This document shows, piece after piece, positions 24,651-31,976 of a DNA stretch of 64,000 nt. This DNA comes from GCA-2706205 sp964215955 (GTDB taxonomy: Bacteria > Bdellovibrionota > Bacteriovoracia > Bacteriovoracales > Bacteriovoracaceae), in the NCBI GenBank assembly GCA_964215955.1, contig CAXPDR010000015.1:20423-84422 (forward strand), written 5' to 3'. Position 1 is the first letter of the stretch. Every line of letters starts with the position of its first letter. Position numbers and translations under genes: made by a program. The notes under the pieces are model-generated. The model was not told where the DNA came from. It saw nothing but the letters and a program-made list of their open reading frames with translations, and searched no databases.

Positions 24651-25769
24651 ATGAGAATAAGAATTCTTACTATAATTTCATTTTTTCTATCACTTCCTGC
24701 ACTTTCTTTTGTCGAGAATACAACGAAAGGTTATCCAAACTGTATGGCTTGTCATATTAGCTCTACAGGAGGTGGGATACTCAATAATTACGGAAGAAGT
24801 CTCTCTAAAGAACTTATGAGCACATGGGAAGGTCCAAATGGTTTCGAAAAACCTGGGTATGGATTATTAAAGAATTCTGAGCATGTTTCTCTAGGAGGGC
24901 AATACCGGACAATTCAAGTAAAAGCTGAGAATAATAAGGTAGACGTTGAAAAACAATTTGAAATGCAAAATAATATAGAATTTGCTTTCAAATATATGGA
25001 TGCATTTTTAGTCGGAACGATTGGAACTGTTGAAGGACCAGATGAAACTGAAGACAAAGATGAATTTCTTTCTGAACGACATTTTGTTCAACTAAACTTA
25101 GATTCAAACATCATAACAAGACTAGGAAAGTTCAGACAACTTTTTGGTATTAATCATCCAAATCACACGCGTTTTACTAAGTCCAACTTGGGATTTGGAT
25201 CAAATAGTGAAACCTACAATCTAGATTTAACGAAATTCTTTGAATGGGGAGAATTCAATATTAGTACTTCATTAGGTGAATTTACTAGTTCACCAGAAGA
25301 TGATTCCAAGAAAAGAAATTTCATAGTGAATTTCACCCATTATTTGGATGGTCATTCTAGATTAGGAACAGCTGTGTTAACTGAAAGAACAACTTCTCAT
25401 AAAAGAGAAGCATTAAATTTAAACCTAGTTCACAAATTAACTTCAAAAATTCAAATAAGAAGTGAGTTCATTTACTATACACAACAAAATATAGTTAATG
25501 ATAAGTTTAATCAACAAACAAATGGAACTTTAGGTGATCACCAAATCCAATACAACTTACATAAGGGGATCAACCCATATTTAATCTTTGAGCATGCTCA
25601 ATCAAACCTCAAGGATAAAGAAAGCTTAATAACTGCACCTGGTCTAGGATTACAATTTCTACCAATCCCACACTTTGAGATTCAGGCAGAATATTCACGT
25701 AGGATAAGTCATGCTGATTTTTCCAATCCAGAACATAGAAGTTTTTTGACTCTACATTTATACCACTAG
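24651..25769 (+). CDS. Outer-membrane cytochrome-porin fusion (Cyc2-like architecture)
   Basis: A 372-residue protein. Signal peptide (about 1-19), then a single heme c motif CMACH (31-35) in GYPNCMACHISSTGGG followed by ILNNYGRSLSKELMSTW. The rest (about 70-372) is a series of amphipathic strands ending in an aromatic-rich terminus (SFLTLHLYH), as in outer-membrane barrels; for example, FVQLNLDSNIITRLGKFRQL and FNISTSLGEFTSS. One N-terminal heme fused to a barrel is the layout of Cyc2, the iron oxidase of neutrophilic and acidophilic iron oxidisers. Cyc2 membership itself is not proven; some other barrels carry such a heme. It starts 4 nt after yceI. A link to the diheme lipoprotein is likely. 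Confidence 0.78.
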   Translation: MRIRILTIISFFLSLPALSFVENTTKGYPNCMACHISSTGGGILNNYGRSLSKELMSTWEGPNGFEKPGYGLLKNSEHVSLGGQYRTIQVKAENNKVDVEKQFEMQNNIEFAFKYMDAFLVGTIGTVEGPDETEDKDEFLSERHFVQLNLDSNIITRLGKFRQLFGINHPNHTRFTKSNLGFGSNSETYNLDLTKFFEWGEFNISTSLGEFTSSPEDDSKKRNFIVNFTHYLDGHSRLGTAVLTERTTSHKREALNLNLVHKLTSKIQIRSEFIYYTQQNIVNDKFNQQTNGTLGDHQIQYNLHKGINPYLIFEHAQSNLKDKESLITAPGLGLQFLPIPHFEIQAEYSRRISHADFSNPEHRSFLTLHLYH

Positions 25770-25776
25770 GAATCAA

Positions 25777-26406
25777 ATGATGAATGAACAAATAAAAAAT
25801 GAAATAGCGAAGAAGTTTTATATAAAATTGAAAAGCAGAAGAACAGTCAGGCATTTTACCTATGACAAAATTAATAAAAAAGACTTAGAACTGTGTATAA
25901 AAGCTGCTGGAACAGCACCAAGTGGGGCCAATAAACAGCCATGGTTTTTTGCCGTCGTTACTGATTCTAAATTAAAAACAAAAATTAGAATAGCTGCAGA
26001 GAAGGAAGAAAGAAGTTTCTATGAGAAGCGGGCCAGTTCTGAGTTTTTAAAGGATCTTTCTCCTTTTAAAACTGACTGGAAAAAGTCTCACCTTGAGGAG
26101 GCCGCTGCGTTAATAATTATCTTTTCAAAATCTAAGAATCAAATAAGCTCAGAAGGTTTTGAAAGAACTTATTACTCCAGGGAATCAACAGGTATTGCAA
26201 CAGGGCTTTTAATAACAGCACTCCACCAAATAGGAATTTCAACTCTTACTCACACCCCTAATCCTATGTCTTTTCTTAATGAAATTTTAGGACGACCAAA
26301 ATGGGAAAAACCTTTTCTAATACTAGCAGCCGGTTATAGAGATAAAACAAAAGATCTACCGAATATAAAAAGAAAGCCTTTTAATGAAATTTCTGCTTTT
26401 TATTAA
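25777..26406 (+). CDS. FMN nitroreductase, iodotyrosine-deiodinase-like
   Basis: A 209-residue flavoenzyme. FMN-binding segments are SRRTVRHFTYD, AAGTAPSGANKQPW and the C-terminal LILAAGYRDK. Residues Glu78, Tyr82 and Lys103 occur with the exact spacing (4 and 21) of the Glu-Tyr-Lys triad that binds the halotyrosine zwitterion in iodotyrosine deiodinase. They are in the same sequence setting, with an FxTDWKKSHLEEA lid and LITALHQIGISTLTHTPNP. General nitroreductases lack this triad. Reductive dehalogenation of a halotyrosine is the predicted reaction. It is the last gene of the redox run (7-nt gap) and overlaps the convergent LysR gene by 4 nt. It has no signal peptide. Confidence 0.82.
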   Translation: MMNEQIKNEIAKKFYIKLKSRRTVRHFTYDKINKKDLELCIKAAGTAPSGANKQPWFFAVVTDSKLKTKIRIAAEKEERSFYEKRASSEFLKDLSPFKTDWKKSHLEEAAALIIIFSKSKNQISSEGFERTYYSRESTGIATGLLITALHQIGISTLTHTPNPMSFLNEILGRPKWEKPFLILAAGYRDKTKDLPNIKRKPFNEISAFY

Positions 26407-27281
26407 ATCAAATCTGAGTGCTTTATTTCAAATACTAATTTTTGTAGGGTCTTAGAGTCTTCACCATTTTGATGATACGCAAGTCCAATAGTATGACTTC
26501 CAAAAGATAGGTTTTTACCTCTAACTTTAAACGGTGACAATTTTTTAGAGTCAGCCAAATCTTTAGCTACTCTTATAGGTAAAAAACCAATCCCTACTCC
26601 ACTTAAAACAAGTTCTTTGACTGCCTCTATGGAAGAAGTGGAAAACATGGGATTCTCATCCAAACCTGTTAATTGTCTTATCGCTGATTCAGAGATTTCA
26701 TTGGTGAGCATATAAATAATTGGAGTTTGGTTATTTATACTATTTTTTTGTAATTTTTCCGACTTATATAATTGAAACTTATCTGAGTATAAATTAATCG
26801 TTCTAATATTTTCATCACTTTTTGGGTTAACAATAAGGATTAAATCAAGTTCATTCTTAAGCAATTTATCTTGGATCTCTACACTTCTTCCAGTTGTAAG
26901 ACTTAATCTTATGTTTGGAAATTTTTTAAAAAAGTTTTTCAAAAATTTGGGCCAAAAATAAATAGCGATTGAATCATAGGTACCTATTCTTAAGGAGCCA
27001 GAGTAAATATCCTCCGGGGAATCTAATCGAATAGTTAAATCATTCAAAGAATGAAAAAGTCCTTTACAGTAATCATACAATATTTGTCCTCGTTGAGTGA
27101 GATTAACTCCTAAGTGGGAACGGACAAACAATTCCTCACCAATGACTTCTTCTAATACTTTTATCGCCCTGGTTAAAGATGGTTGAGAAATATGAATAAC
27201 TTCTGCTGCTTTTTTTATCGAGCCAGCTTCTGCTGTTTGATAAAAATAATTCAATTTTTCTAAATGGTTTAATAAGTCCAT
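26403..27281 (-). CDS. LysR-family transcriptional regulator
   Basis: A 292-residue regulator. The N-terminal winged helix is typical: LNYFYQTAEAGSIKKAAEVI, HISQPSLTRAIKVLEEVIGE, ELFVRSHLGVNLTQRG. A periplasmic-binding-protein-like sensor domain occupies about 90-290 (LRIGTYDSIAIYFWPKFLKN). It lies 2 nt downstream of the Nudix/MBL fusion gene on the same strand and faces the nitroreductase gene tail to tail. LysR genes usually sit divergent to a target, so here the target is more likely elsewhere or the shared operon itself. Confidence 0.92.
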   Translation of the reverse strand: MDLLNHLEKLNYFYQTAEAGSIKKAAEVIHISQPSLTRAIKVLEEVIGEELFVRSHLGVNLTQRGQILYDYCKGLFHSLNDLTIRLDSPEDIYSGSLRIGTYDSIAIYFWPKFLKNFFKKFPNIRLSLTTGRSVEIQDKLLKNELDLILIVNPKSDENIRTINLYSDKFQLYKSEKLQKNSINNQTPIIYMLTNEISESAIRQLTGLDENPMFSTSSIEAVKELVLSGVGIGFLPIRVAKDLADSKKLSPFKVRGKNLSFGSHTIGLAYHQNGEDSKTLQKLVFEIKHSDLI

Positions 27282-27283
27282 AA

Positions 27284-28576
27284 CTAAATTTTATTCTCTT
27301 TTTTCAATTTTTCCAAATGAGATTCAATATTTGCTTTGGCATAGGGAATCAACTTTCTAGGAAGATCAAAATAAATCTTTGCTAAGATCTGATTAGTATC
27401 ATGCCCTGACTGATGAAGGTCAAGGACTTGAGCCTCACGCAATAATCTATGATCATAGGTTTTTTGTAATATATTTGTCCCTCCAAGGGCAATTCCATGA
27501 GAGGGAATAACACAATTTGGATTTAATTCGATAACTTTTTTCAAAGATTGCATGTACTTTTGCATATCCCCTTCCTCTCCACCAACAACCACCGTACCAA
27601 TCCCCTGAAAAAGATCTCCTACAATAAACCACTTTAAACTAATCGGAGCAAATCCCATATGTCCTTCATCATGCCCAGGAATAGCATGACAAAGTATACT
27701 TTCACCTAACCACACCCCAATTTCTTGTCCATCTTTTAACATATGAACTTCTATCTCGGAAAAATAGGATTCTCCATACTTCAAATTGACCCTATTAAAA
27801 CTATCTTGTGAAATATAAAGTGGAAGGTTTAAAGTTTTAGCTAAATTAGTTGAGAATTGATGATGATCCTTATGATGATGAGAGATGACAATTTTATCTA
27901 TGTCATATTTTTTTACTTCTTCAAGAAAATTCAAATACTCATCTTTATTTTTTGGAGAAGGATCAATAAGGATTTTCTTTTTATCTCCTATGATAAAGCA
28001 ATTCGTTCTACTCGCTGGTGGTACCGTATTTGAAAGTGGCATAACCTGAAAAAGATTTTTAAGAGGTTGTATCGTTGGAATTTTTTCTTCCCTCTCATCA
28101 AAAGAGAGAAGATCCTGTGTTTTTTCATTCACAAAGCTTTCAATGACTTTTCTTACTGGATAAACCATGAGTCTATTTCCAAAATCAAATTCTTTTAAAA
28201 TTTCGATAGGCTTTTTCCACTCTCCTAAAACAAACTCATTTTCATCTAGTTTTAATGCAGGAATATCATTAAACTCAACAACAAAAAAGTATGTTTCGTA
28301 GCGAAGTGGATTAAAATGAGGAGATGTCGCTTTCGCATAAATCTCTGATGGAAAATTGCTTTTTATATCTAATTCTAACTCCTCTTTGATTTCTCTAATG
28401 GCTGCATACTTTAAAGTTTCAAATAGTTTTTCCTGTTGATCAGTTTTATCAAGTTTCCCTCCAGGAAAGGCTGAATAACCAGGAAAAGCTTTTAAAAAAT
28501 TCTGTCTTTTTATAATAAAAATTTCATCATGACACTTGAGAATAATTGAAACGGCTTTGCGAATTGGTTTTTCCAT
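27284..28576 (-). CDS. Nudix hydrolase - metallo-beta-lactamase fusion
   Basis: A 430-residue two-domain enzyme. Residues 1-150 are a Nudix domain with SAFPGGKLD and the Nudix-box core REIKEELEL at 61-69. The box has an insertion before it, as in long coenzyme-A-type (NUDT7/19-like) enzymes. Residues about 175-400 are a metallo-beta-lactamase fold with HHHKDHH (233-239), then GHDEGHMGF, VVGDLFQ and a late SHG. The C-terminal 60 residues resemble the winged end of LACTB2-like proteins. Nudix enzymes cut nucleoside-diphosphate-linked compounds, and the second domain is a thioesterase- or nuclease-like hydrolase. The combined substrate is unknown, perhaps an acyl-CoA. LysR follows in the same unit. 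Confidence 0.88.
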   Translation of the reverse strand: MEKPIRKAVSIILKCHDEIFIIKRQNFLKAFPGYSAFPGGKLDKTDQQEKLFETLKYAAIREIKEELELDIKSNFPSEIYAKATSPHFNPLRYETYFFVVEFNDIPALKLDENEFVLGEWKKPIEILKEFDFGNRLMVYPVRKVIESFVNEKTQDLLSFDEREEKIPTIQPLKNLFQVMPLSNTVPPASRTNCFIIGDKKKILIDPSPKNKDEYLNFLEEVKKYDIDKIVISHHHKDHHQFSTNLAKTLNLPLYISQDSFNRVNLKYGESYFSEIEVHMLKDGQEIGVWLGESILCHAIPGHDEGHMGFAPISLKWFIVGDLFQGIGTVVVGGEEGDMQKYMQSLKKVIELNPNCVIPSHGIALGGTNILQKTYDHRLLREAQVLDLHQSGHDTNQILAKIYFDLPRKLIPYAKANIESHLEKLKKENKI

Positions 28577-28608
28577 TTAACGAGAATATCATATGCCTTC
28601 TTGATTTT

Positions 28609-28639
28609 GAAAATAAAAATCCCCCTATTCAGGGGGATT
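28609..28639 (-). terminator. Intrinsic terminator of flagellin gene 1
   Basis: A 9-bp perfect stem (AATCCCCCT with AGGGGGATT, 28618-28626 and 28631-28639) with a 4-nt loop. TTTTATTTT follows on the minus strand. It sits 25 nt past the flagellin stop. Confidence 0.92.
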
Positions 28640-28664
28640 ATATTCTTTTAATTTTTTGTCAAAA

Positions 28665-29498
28665 TTAAGAAAGAAGCCTAAGAGCATTCTGCCCTTGAGC
28701 ATTAGCTTGACCAAGAACTGAAGTCCCTGCTTGATTAAGAATATTATTCTTAGCATTCATTGCAGCAACCTCTGCATAATCAACATCTCTGATTCGAGAG
28801 TTAGCAGCTGATAGATTTTCATTAGTAATTTGTAAGTTATTACTAGTAGAAATTAGTCTGTTTTGAATCGCCCCAAGAGAAGCTCTTTGTCCAGATACTT
28901 TTTCAATTGCACTATCAATAGTCATTAATGCTGTTTGAGCACCTTCTTTATTTGCAACAGTGATATCTGTTAATCCAAGACTATCAAGTTTTGCATTTTG
29001 CCTGCTTGTATCGTAAGAAATTCTATCTTGGAAAGCATCATTATTTACACCAATTTGGAAATCTAACATTGGACCTTCTCCAGAAAGAAGTTTTGTTCCA
29101 TTGAATTCTGTAACTTGAGCAATTCTTTCAATCTCTGATTTTAGATTTTGGTACTCCATGTTAGTAAAATTTCTTTCTGTGTTTCCAACAGTGTCCGATG
29201 CTGACTGAATAGAGAGCTCTCTTAGCCTTGTCAACATGTTTGAAATTTCATCTAGCCCACCTTCAGCAGTTTGAACCATAGAAATACCATCGTTGGCATT
29301 TCTGTTTGCCTGAGCATTCGACTTAATTCTTGCCTTTAATTTTTCACTAATTGCTAATCCGGCAGCGTCATCAGAAGCTCTAGTAATTCTAGTACCTGAA
29401 GACATTTTAGCTAGTGTGTTTTGAGTTTCTCTATTACTCTTATTTAGAGATCTTTGTGCAGCAATAGAAGAAACATTTGTGTTAATACGGAAACCCAT
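28665..29498 (-). CDS. Flagellin 1
   Basis: A 277-residue flagellin, the filament subunit. The N-terminal D0/D1 helices (MGFRINTNVSSIAAQRSLNK, then SGTRITRASDDAAGLAISEK and NDGISMVQTAEGGLDEISNM) and the C-terminal helices (QITNENLSAANSRIRDVDYA, ending GQNALRLLS) are intact. The variable central region is short (about 140-185), so it lacks large D2/D3 domains. It is one of three tandem paralogues of identical length. Start: GGAGG 6 nt upstream. It has its own promoter and terminator, unlike an operonic copy. The last codon is Ser where the others have Gly. Confidence 0.97.
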   Translation of the reverse strand: MGFRINTNVSSIAAQRSLNKSNRETQNTLAKMSSGTRITRASDDAAGLAISEKLKARIKSNAQANRNANDGISMVQTAEGGLDEISNMLTRLRELSIQSASDTVGNTERNFTNMEYQNLKSEIERIAQVTEFNGTKLLSGEGPMLDFQIGVNNDAFQDRISYDTSRQNAKLDSLGLTDITVANKEGAQTALMTIDSAIEKVSGQRASLGAIQNRLISTSNNLQITNENLSAANSRIRDVDYAEVAAMNAKNNILNQAGTSVLGQANAQGQNALRLLS

Positions 29499-29517
29499 AC
29501 TACCTCCTTGTCAAATC

Positions 29518-29572
29518 GTTCTTCAGTCCTTGAACTCTATCTCTAACCTTGAGGTAGATGAGCATTCTGCTC
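29518..29572 (-). promoter_or_regulatory. Structured leader of flagellin gene 1
   Basis: Two small hairpins precede the ribosome site. The upstream one is GAGC-AGAAT-GCTC (29572-29560). The downstream one is TTCA-AGGAC-TGAA (29534-29522) with a GGA in its loop. The AGC-AGAAN-GCT hairpin recurs at the same place in all three flagellin leaders. Confidence 0.5.
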
Positions 29573-29615
29573 TAATCGATGGTTGTTATAGTCATTTAAT
29601 GACTTTCTAATCTAC

Positions 29616-29642
29616 TTATCGCGTTACAAAAAAAATACTTTA
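29616..29642 (-). promoter_or_regulatory. Sigma-28 (FliA)-type promoter of flagellin gene 1
   Basis: TAAAGTAT (29642-29635), 11 nt, CGCGATAA (29623-29616). Consensus for sigma-28 is TAAAGTTT-N11-GCCGATAA; the match is 7 of 8 and 6 of 8. The start lies about 110 nt before the ATG. Confidence 0.8.
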
Positions 29643-29710
29643 TAAATAAATTGCATTTTTCAAAAAAAATTTGTTTTGGGTTAATTTAAGGCAATATTTG
29701 CTCGGCAGGA

Positions 29711-29737
29711 TAAAAAAGGCCCTCCATTTGGAGGGCC
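29711..29737 (-). terminator. Intrinsic terminator of flagellin gene 2
   Basis: Stem GGCCCTCC with GGAGGGCC (29718-29725 and 29730-29737), loop of 4 nt, then TTTTTTA on the minus strand. Confidence 0.92.
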
Positions 29738-29761
29738 CTGTATGCAGGATTATTGAGAAAA

Positions 29762-30595
29762 TTATCCCAATAGTTTTAATGCATTTTGTCCCTGAGAATT
29801 TGCCTGAGCAAGAACTGAAGTCCCTGCTTGTCCAAGGATGTTATTTCTAGCGTTATCCGCAGCAACTTGTGCATAGTCTACATCTCTGATTCGAGAGTTA
29901 GCTGCTGATAAGTTTTCTTCTGTAATTTGTAGGTTATTACTTGTAGAGATTAATCTGTTTTGAATTGCCCCTAAAGAAGCTCTCTGCCCTGATACAGTTT
30001 CGATAGCTTTATCAATGGTAGAGAGGGCCATCTGTGCTCCTTCTTTACTAGCAACTTCAATTTCTTGAATACCTAATCCATCTAATTTTGCATTAGTTTT
30101 TTGAGTGTCATAAGAAATTCGATCTTGAAATGCATCGTTATTAATACCAATTTGAAAATCAAGCTTATCTCCCTCTCCGGCAAGAAGTTTAGTTCCATTA
30201 AACTCTGTAACTTGAGCTATTCTTTCTATTTCTGATTTTAATTGTTGATATTCCATATTGGTAAAAGATCTTTCAGTGTCTCCTACTGTATCCGAAGCAG
30301 ATTGAATGGAAAGTTCTCTGAGTCTAGTTAACATATTTGATATTTCATCTAAACCACCTTCTGCTGTTTGCACCATAGAGATCCCATCATTGGCATTTCT
30401 ATTAGCTTGAACAGTTGATCTAATTTGACCTTTTAACTTTTCACTAATTGCTAACCCTGCTGCATCATCAGAAGCTCTAGTAATTCTAGTCCCGGAAGAC
30501 ATTTTGTTTAATGTACTCTGTGTGTTTCTGTTGTTAATTGCTAAAGATCTTTGCGCTGCAATTGATGATACATTTGTGTTAATACGAAAACCCAT
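29762..30595 (-). CDS. Flagellin 2
   Basis: A 277-residue flagellin paralogue. The start is the ATG at 30595 with AAGGAG upstream; a longer frame to 30652 would add 19 residues with no flagellin similarity, and it includes the leader hairpin. The conserved ends are the same as in flagellins 1 and 3, with differences mainly in residues 140-190 (for example TNAKLDGLGIQEIEVASKEG). It lies between the other two, with its own promoter, leader and terminator. All three are probably assembled in one filament, as in Bdellovibrio-type flagella built from several flagellins. Confidence 0.97.
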   Translation of the reverse strand: MGFRINTNVSSIAAQRSLAINNRNTQSTLNKMSSGTRITRASDDAAGLAISEKLKGQIRSTVQANRNANDGISMVQTAEGGLDEISNMLTRLRELSIQSASDTVGDTERSFTNMEYQQLKSEIERIAQVTEFNGTKLLAGEGDKLDFQIGINNDAFQDRISYDTQKTNAKLDGLGIQEIEVASKEGAQMALSTIDKAIETVSGQRASLGAIQNRLISTSNNLQITEENLSAANSRIRDVDYAQVAADNARNNILGQAGTSVLAQANSQGQNALKLLG

Positions 30596-30623
30596 TCTCT
30601 TACTCCTTGACTGGATTACAAGT

Positions 30624-30675
30624 GTATCTTTTCTGATACTGATCCCTTCCAAATTGGGAGAATAAGCTTTCTGCT
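30624..30675 (-). promoter_or_regulatory. Structured leader of flagellin gene 2
   Basis: The upstream hairpin is AGC-AGAAA-GCT (30675-30665) and the downstream one GTATC-AGAAAA-GATAC (30639-30624). Positions relative to the start codon match those in leaders 1 and 3, but the second loop here lacks GGA. Confidence 0.5.
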
Positions 30676-30724
30676 ATAACCTGTTATATTTAAATAATTT
30701 TATTGAAGTTACCTTCTATTAACC

Positions 30725-30751
30725 TTATCGCACGCTAACAAGAATAGTTTT
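30725..30751 (-). promoter_or_regulatory. Sigma-28-type promoter of flagellin gene 2
   Basis: AAAACTAT (30751-30744), 11 nt, TGCGATAA (30732-30725). The -10 is close to consensus and the -35 weaker (5 of 8), so this copy may be less active. Confidence 0.7.
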
Positions 30752-30809
30752 GAAATTATTAAAAATATTTTAAAAGTGATAAAAATTGCCGGGAATTATA
30801 TTTGAAGAC

Positions 30810-30840
30810 AAAAAAAAAGCCTCTTCCGAAAGGAAGAGGC
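30810..30840 (-). terminator. Intrinsic terminator of flagellin gene 3
   Basis: A 9-bp stem GCCTCTTCC with GGAAGAGGC (30819-30827 and 30832-30840), loop of 4 nt, then nine T residues on the minus strand. Confidence 0.93.
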
Positions 30841-30856
30841 CATTATAGCTATTGGA

Positions 30857-31690
30857 TTATCCAATAAGTCTAAGTGCGTTTTGACCTTGAGAGTTAGCCT
30901 GCGCAAGAACTGAAGTACCAGCCTGACCAAGAATATTATTCTTAGCATTATCAGCAGCCACTTGAGCGTAGTCAACATCTCTGATTCGAGAGTTAGCAGC
31001 AGATAAGTTCTCATTAGTAATTTGTAGGTTATTACTAGTAGAAATTAGTCTATTTTGAATAGCCCCTAATCCAGCTCTTTGTCCAGATACTGTTTCAATT
31101 GCTTTATCAATAGTCGCTAAAGCTGTTTGAGCACCTTCTTTAGTGTTTACTCCAATCTCAGAAATTCCTAAGCTTTCCATTGATGCATTTGTCATTTTAA
31201 CATCATATGAAATCCTATCTTGGAATGCATCGTTGTTTACGCCAATTTGGAAATCTAATTTATCACCCTGACCAGCTAATAATTTAGTTCCATTGAACTC
31301 TGTAACTTGAGAGATTCTTTCAATCTCTTGCTTCAAGTTTTGATATTCCATATCAGTAAAAGATCTTTCTGTATCTCCTACTGTATCCGAAGCTGATTGG
31401 ATAGATAGTTCTCTTAGCCTAGTTAGCATGTTAGAGATTTCATCTAAACCACCTTCTGCTGTTTGTACCATAGAAATACCGTCGTTTGCATTTCTGTTAG
31501 CCTGAACATTTGATTTAATGTTTGCTTTTAATTTCTCACTAATCGCAAGACCTGCGGCATCATCAGCTGCTTTAGTAATTCTTGTCCCTGAAGACATTTT
31601 AGCTAAAGTGTCCTGAGCATTTCTGTTGTTAACTGATAATGATCTTTGTGCTGCGATTGAAGAGACGTTCGTGTTAATACGAAAACCCAT
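30857..31690 (-). CDS. Flagellin 3
   Basis: A 277-residue flagellin, first of the tandem set in transcription order. It has the same D0/D1 ends; the centre reads VKMTNASMESLGISEIGVNT. TGGAGGAAT precedes the ATG. Its promoter is a good sigma-28 match. The three genes repeat with a spacing of about 1.1 kb, and the coding ends are very similar at the DNA level, so gene conversion or deletion between copies is possible. No glycosylation or chaperone genes (fliS, fliD) are nearby. Confidence 0.97.
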   Translation of the reverse strand: MGFRINTNVSSIAAQRSLSVNNRNAQDTLAKMSSGTRITKAADDAAGLAISEKLKANIKSNVQANRNANDGISMVQTAEGGLDEISNMLTRLRELSIQSASDTVGDTERSFTDMEYQNLKQEIERISQVTEFNGTKLLAGQGDKLDFQIGVNNDAFQDRISYDVKMTNASMESLGISEIGVNTKEGAQTALATIDKAIETVSGQRAGLGAIQNRLISTSNNLQITNENLSAANSRIRDVDYAQVAADNAKNNILGQAGTSVLAQANSQGQNALRLIG

Positions 31691-31714
31691 AAGAATTCCT
31701 CCATTGAAAATTGT

Positions 31715-31769
31715 GTATCTTCCAGATACTCAACCCCACAACCTTGAGGAATTGATAAGCCTTCTGCTT
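31715..31769 (-). promoter_or_regulatory. Structured leader of flagellin gene 3
   Basis: The upstream hairpin is AAGC-AGAAG-GCTT (31769-31757). The downstream one is GTATC-TGGAA-GATAC (31729-31715) with GGA in the loop, as CsrA/RsmA sites often have. A CCTCAAGGTT segment between them is shared with leader 1. Confidence 0.5.
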
Positions 31770-31821
31770 GTTTTAACTTAATATTGACAAATATCTACAA
31801 CACCATTTGTAGATGGAATTC

Positions 31822-31848
31822 ATATCGGGGCAGGGATTTTTTTCTTTA
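31822..31848 (-). promoter_or_regulatory. Sigma-28-type promoter of flagellin gene 3
   Basis: TAAAGAAA (31848-31841), 11 nt, CCCGATAT (31829-31822). The match to TAAAGTTT-N11-GCCGATAA is 5 of 8 in the -35, with TAAAG intact, and 6 of 8 in the -10. The leader is about 125 nt. Confidence 0.78.
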
Positions 31849-31976
31849 GGAAATTAAGCTTTTTTTTTCATATTTTTTTCATTCAATAAATTAGATTTTA
31901 TTTTTAAATATTAATTATTTTAATTTCAGGATTTTGTTTAAGTTTTAGACAATAAATTGATTAGACTTTAGTCATA

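Noticed and set aside
28665..31690. Phase-variable flagellin switch
   Set aside because: The three genes point the same way, with individual promoters and no invertase gene or inverted repeats around them.
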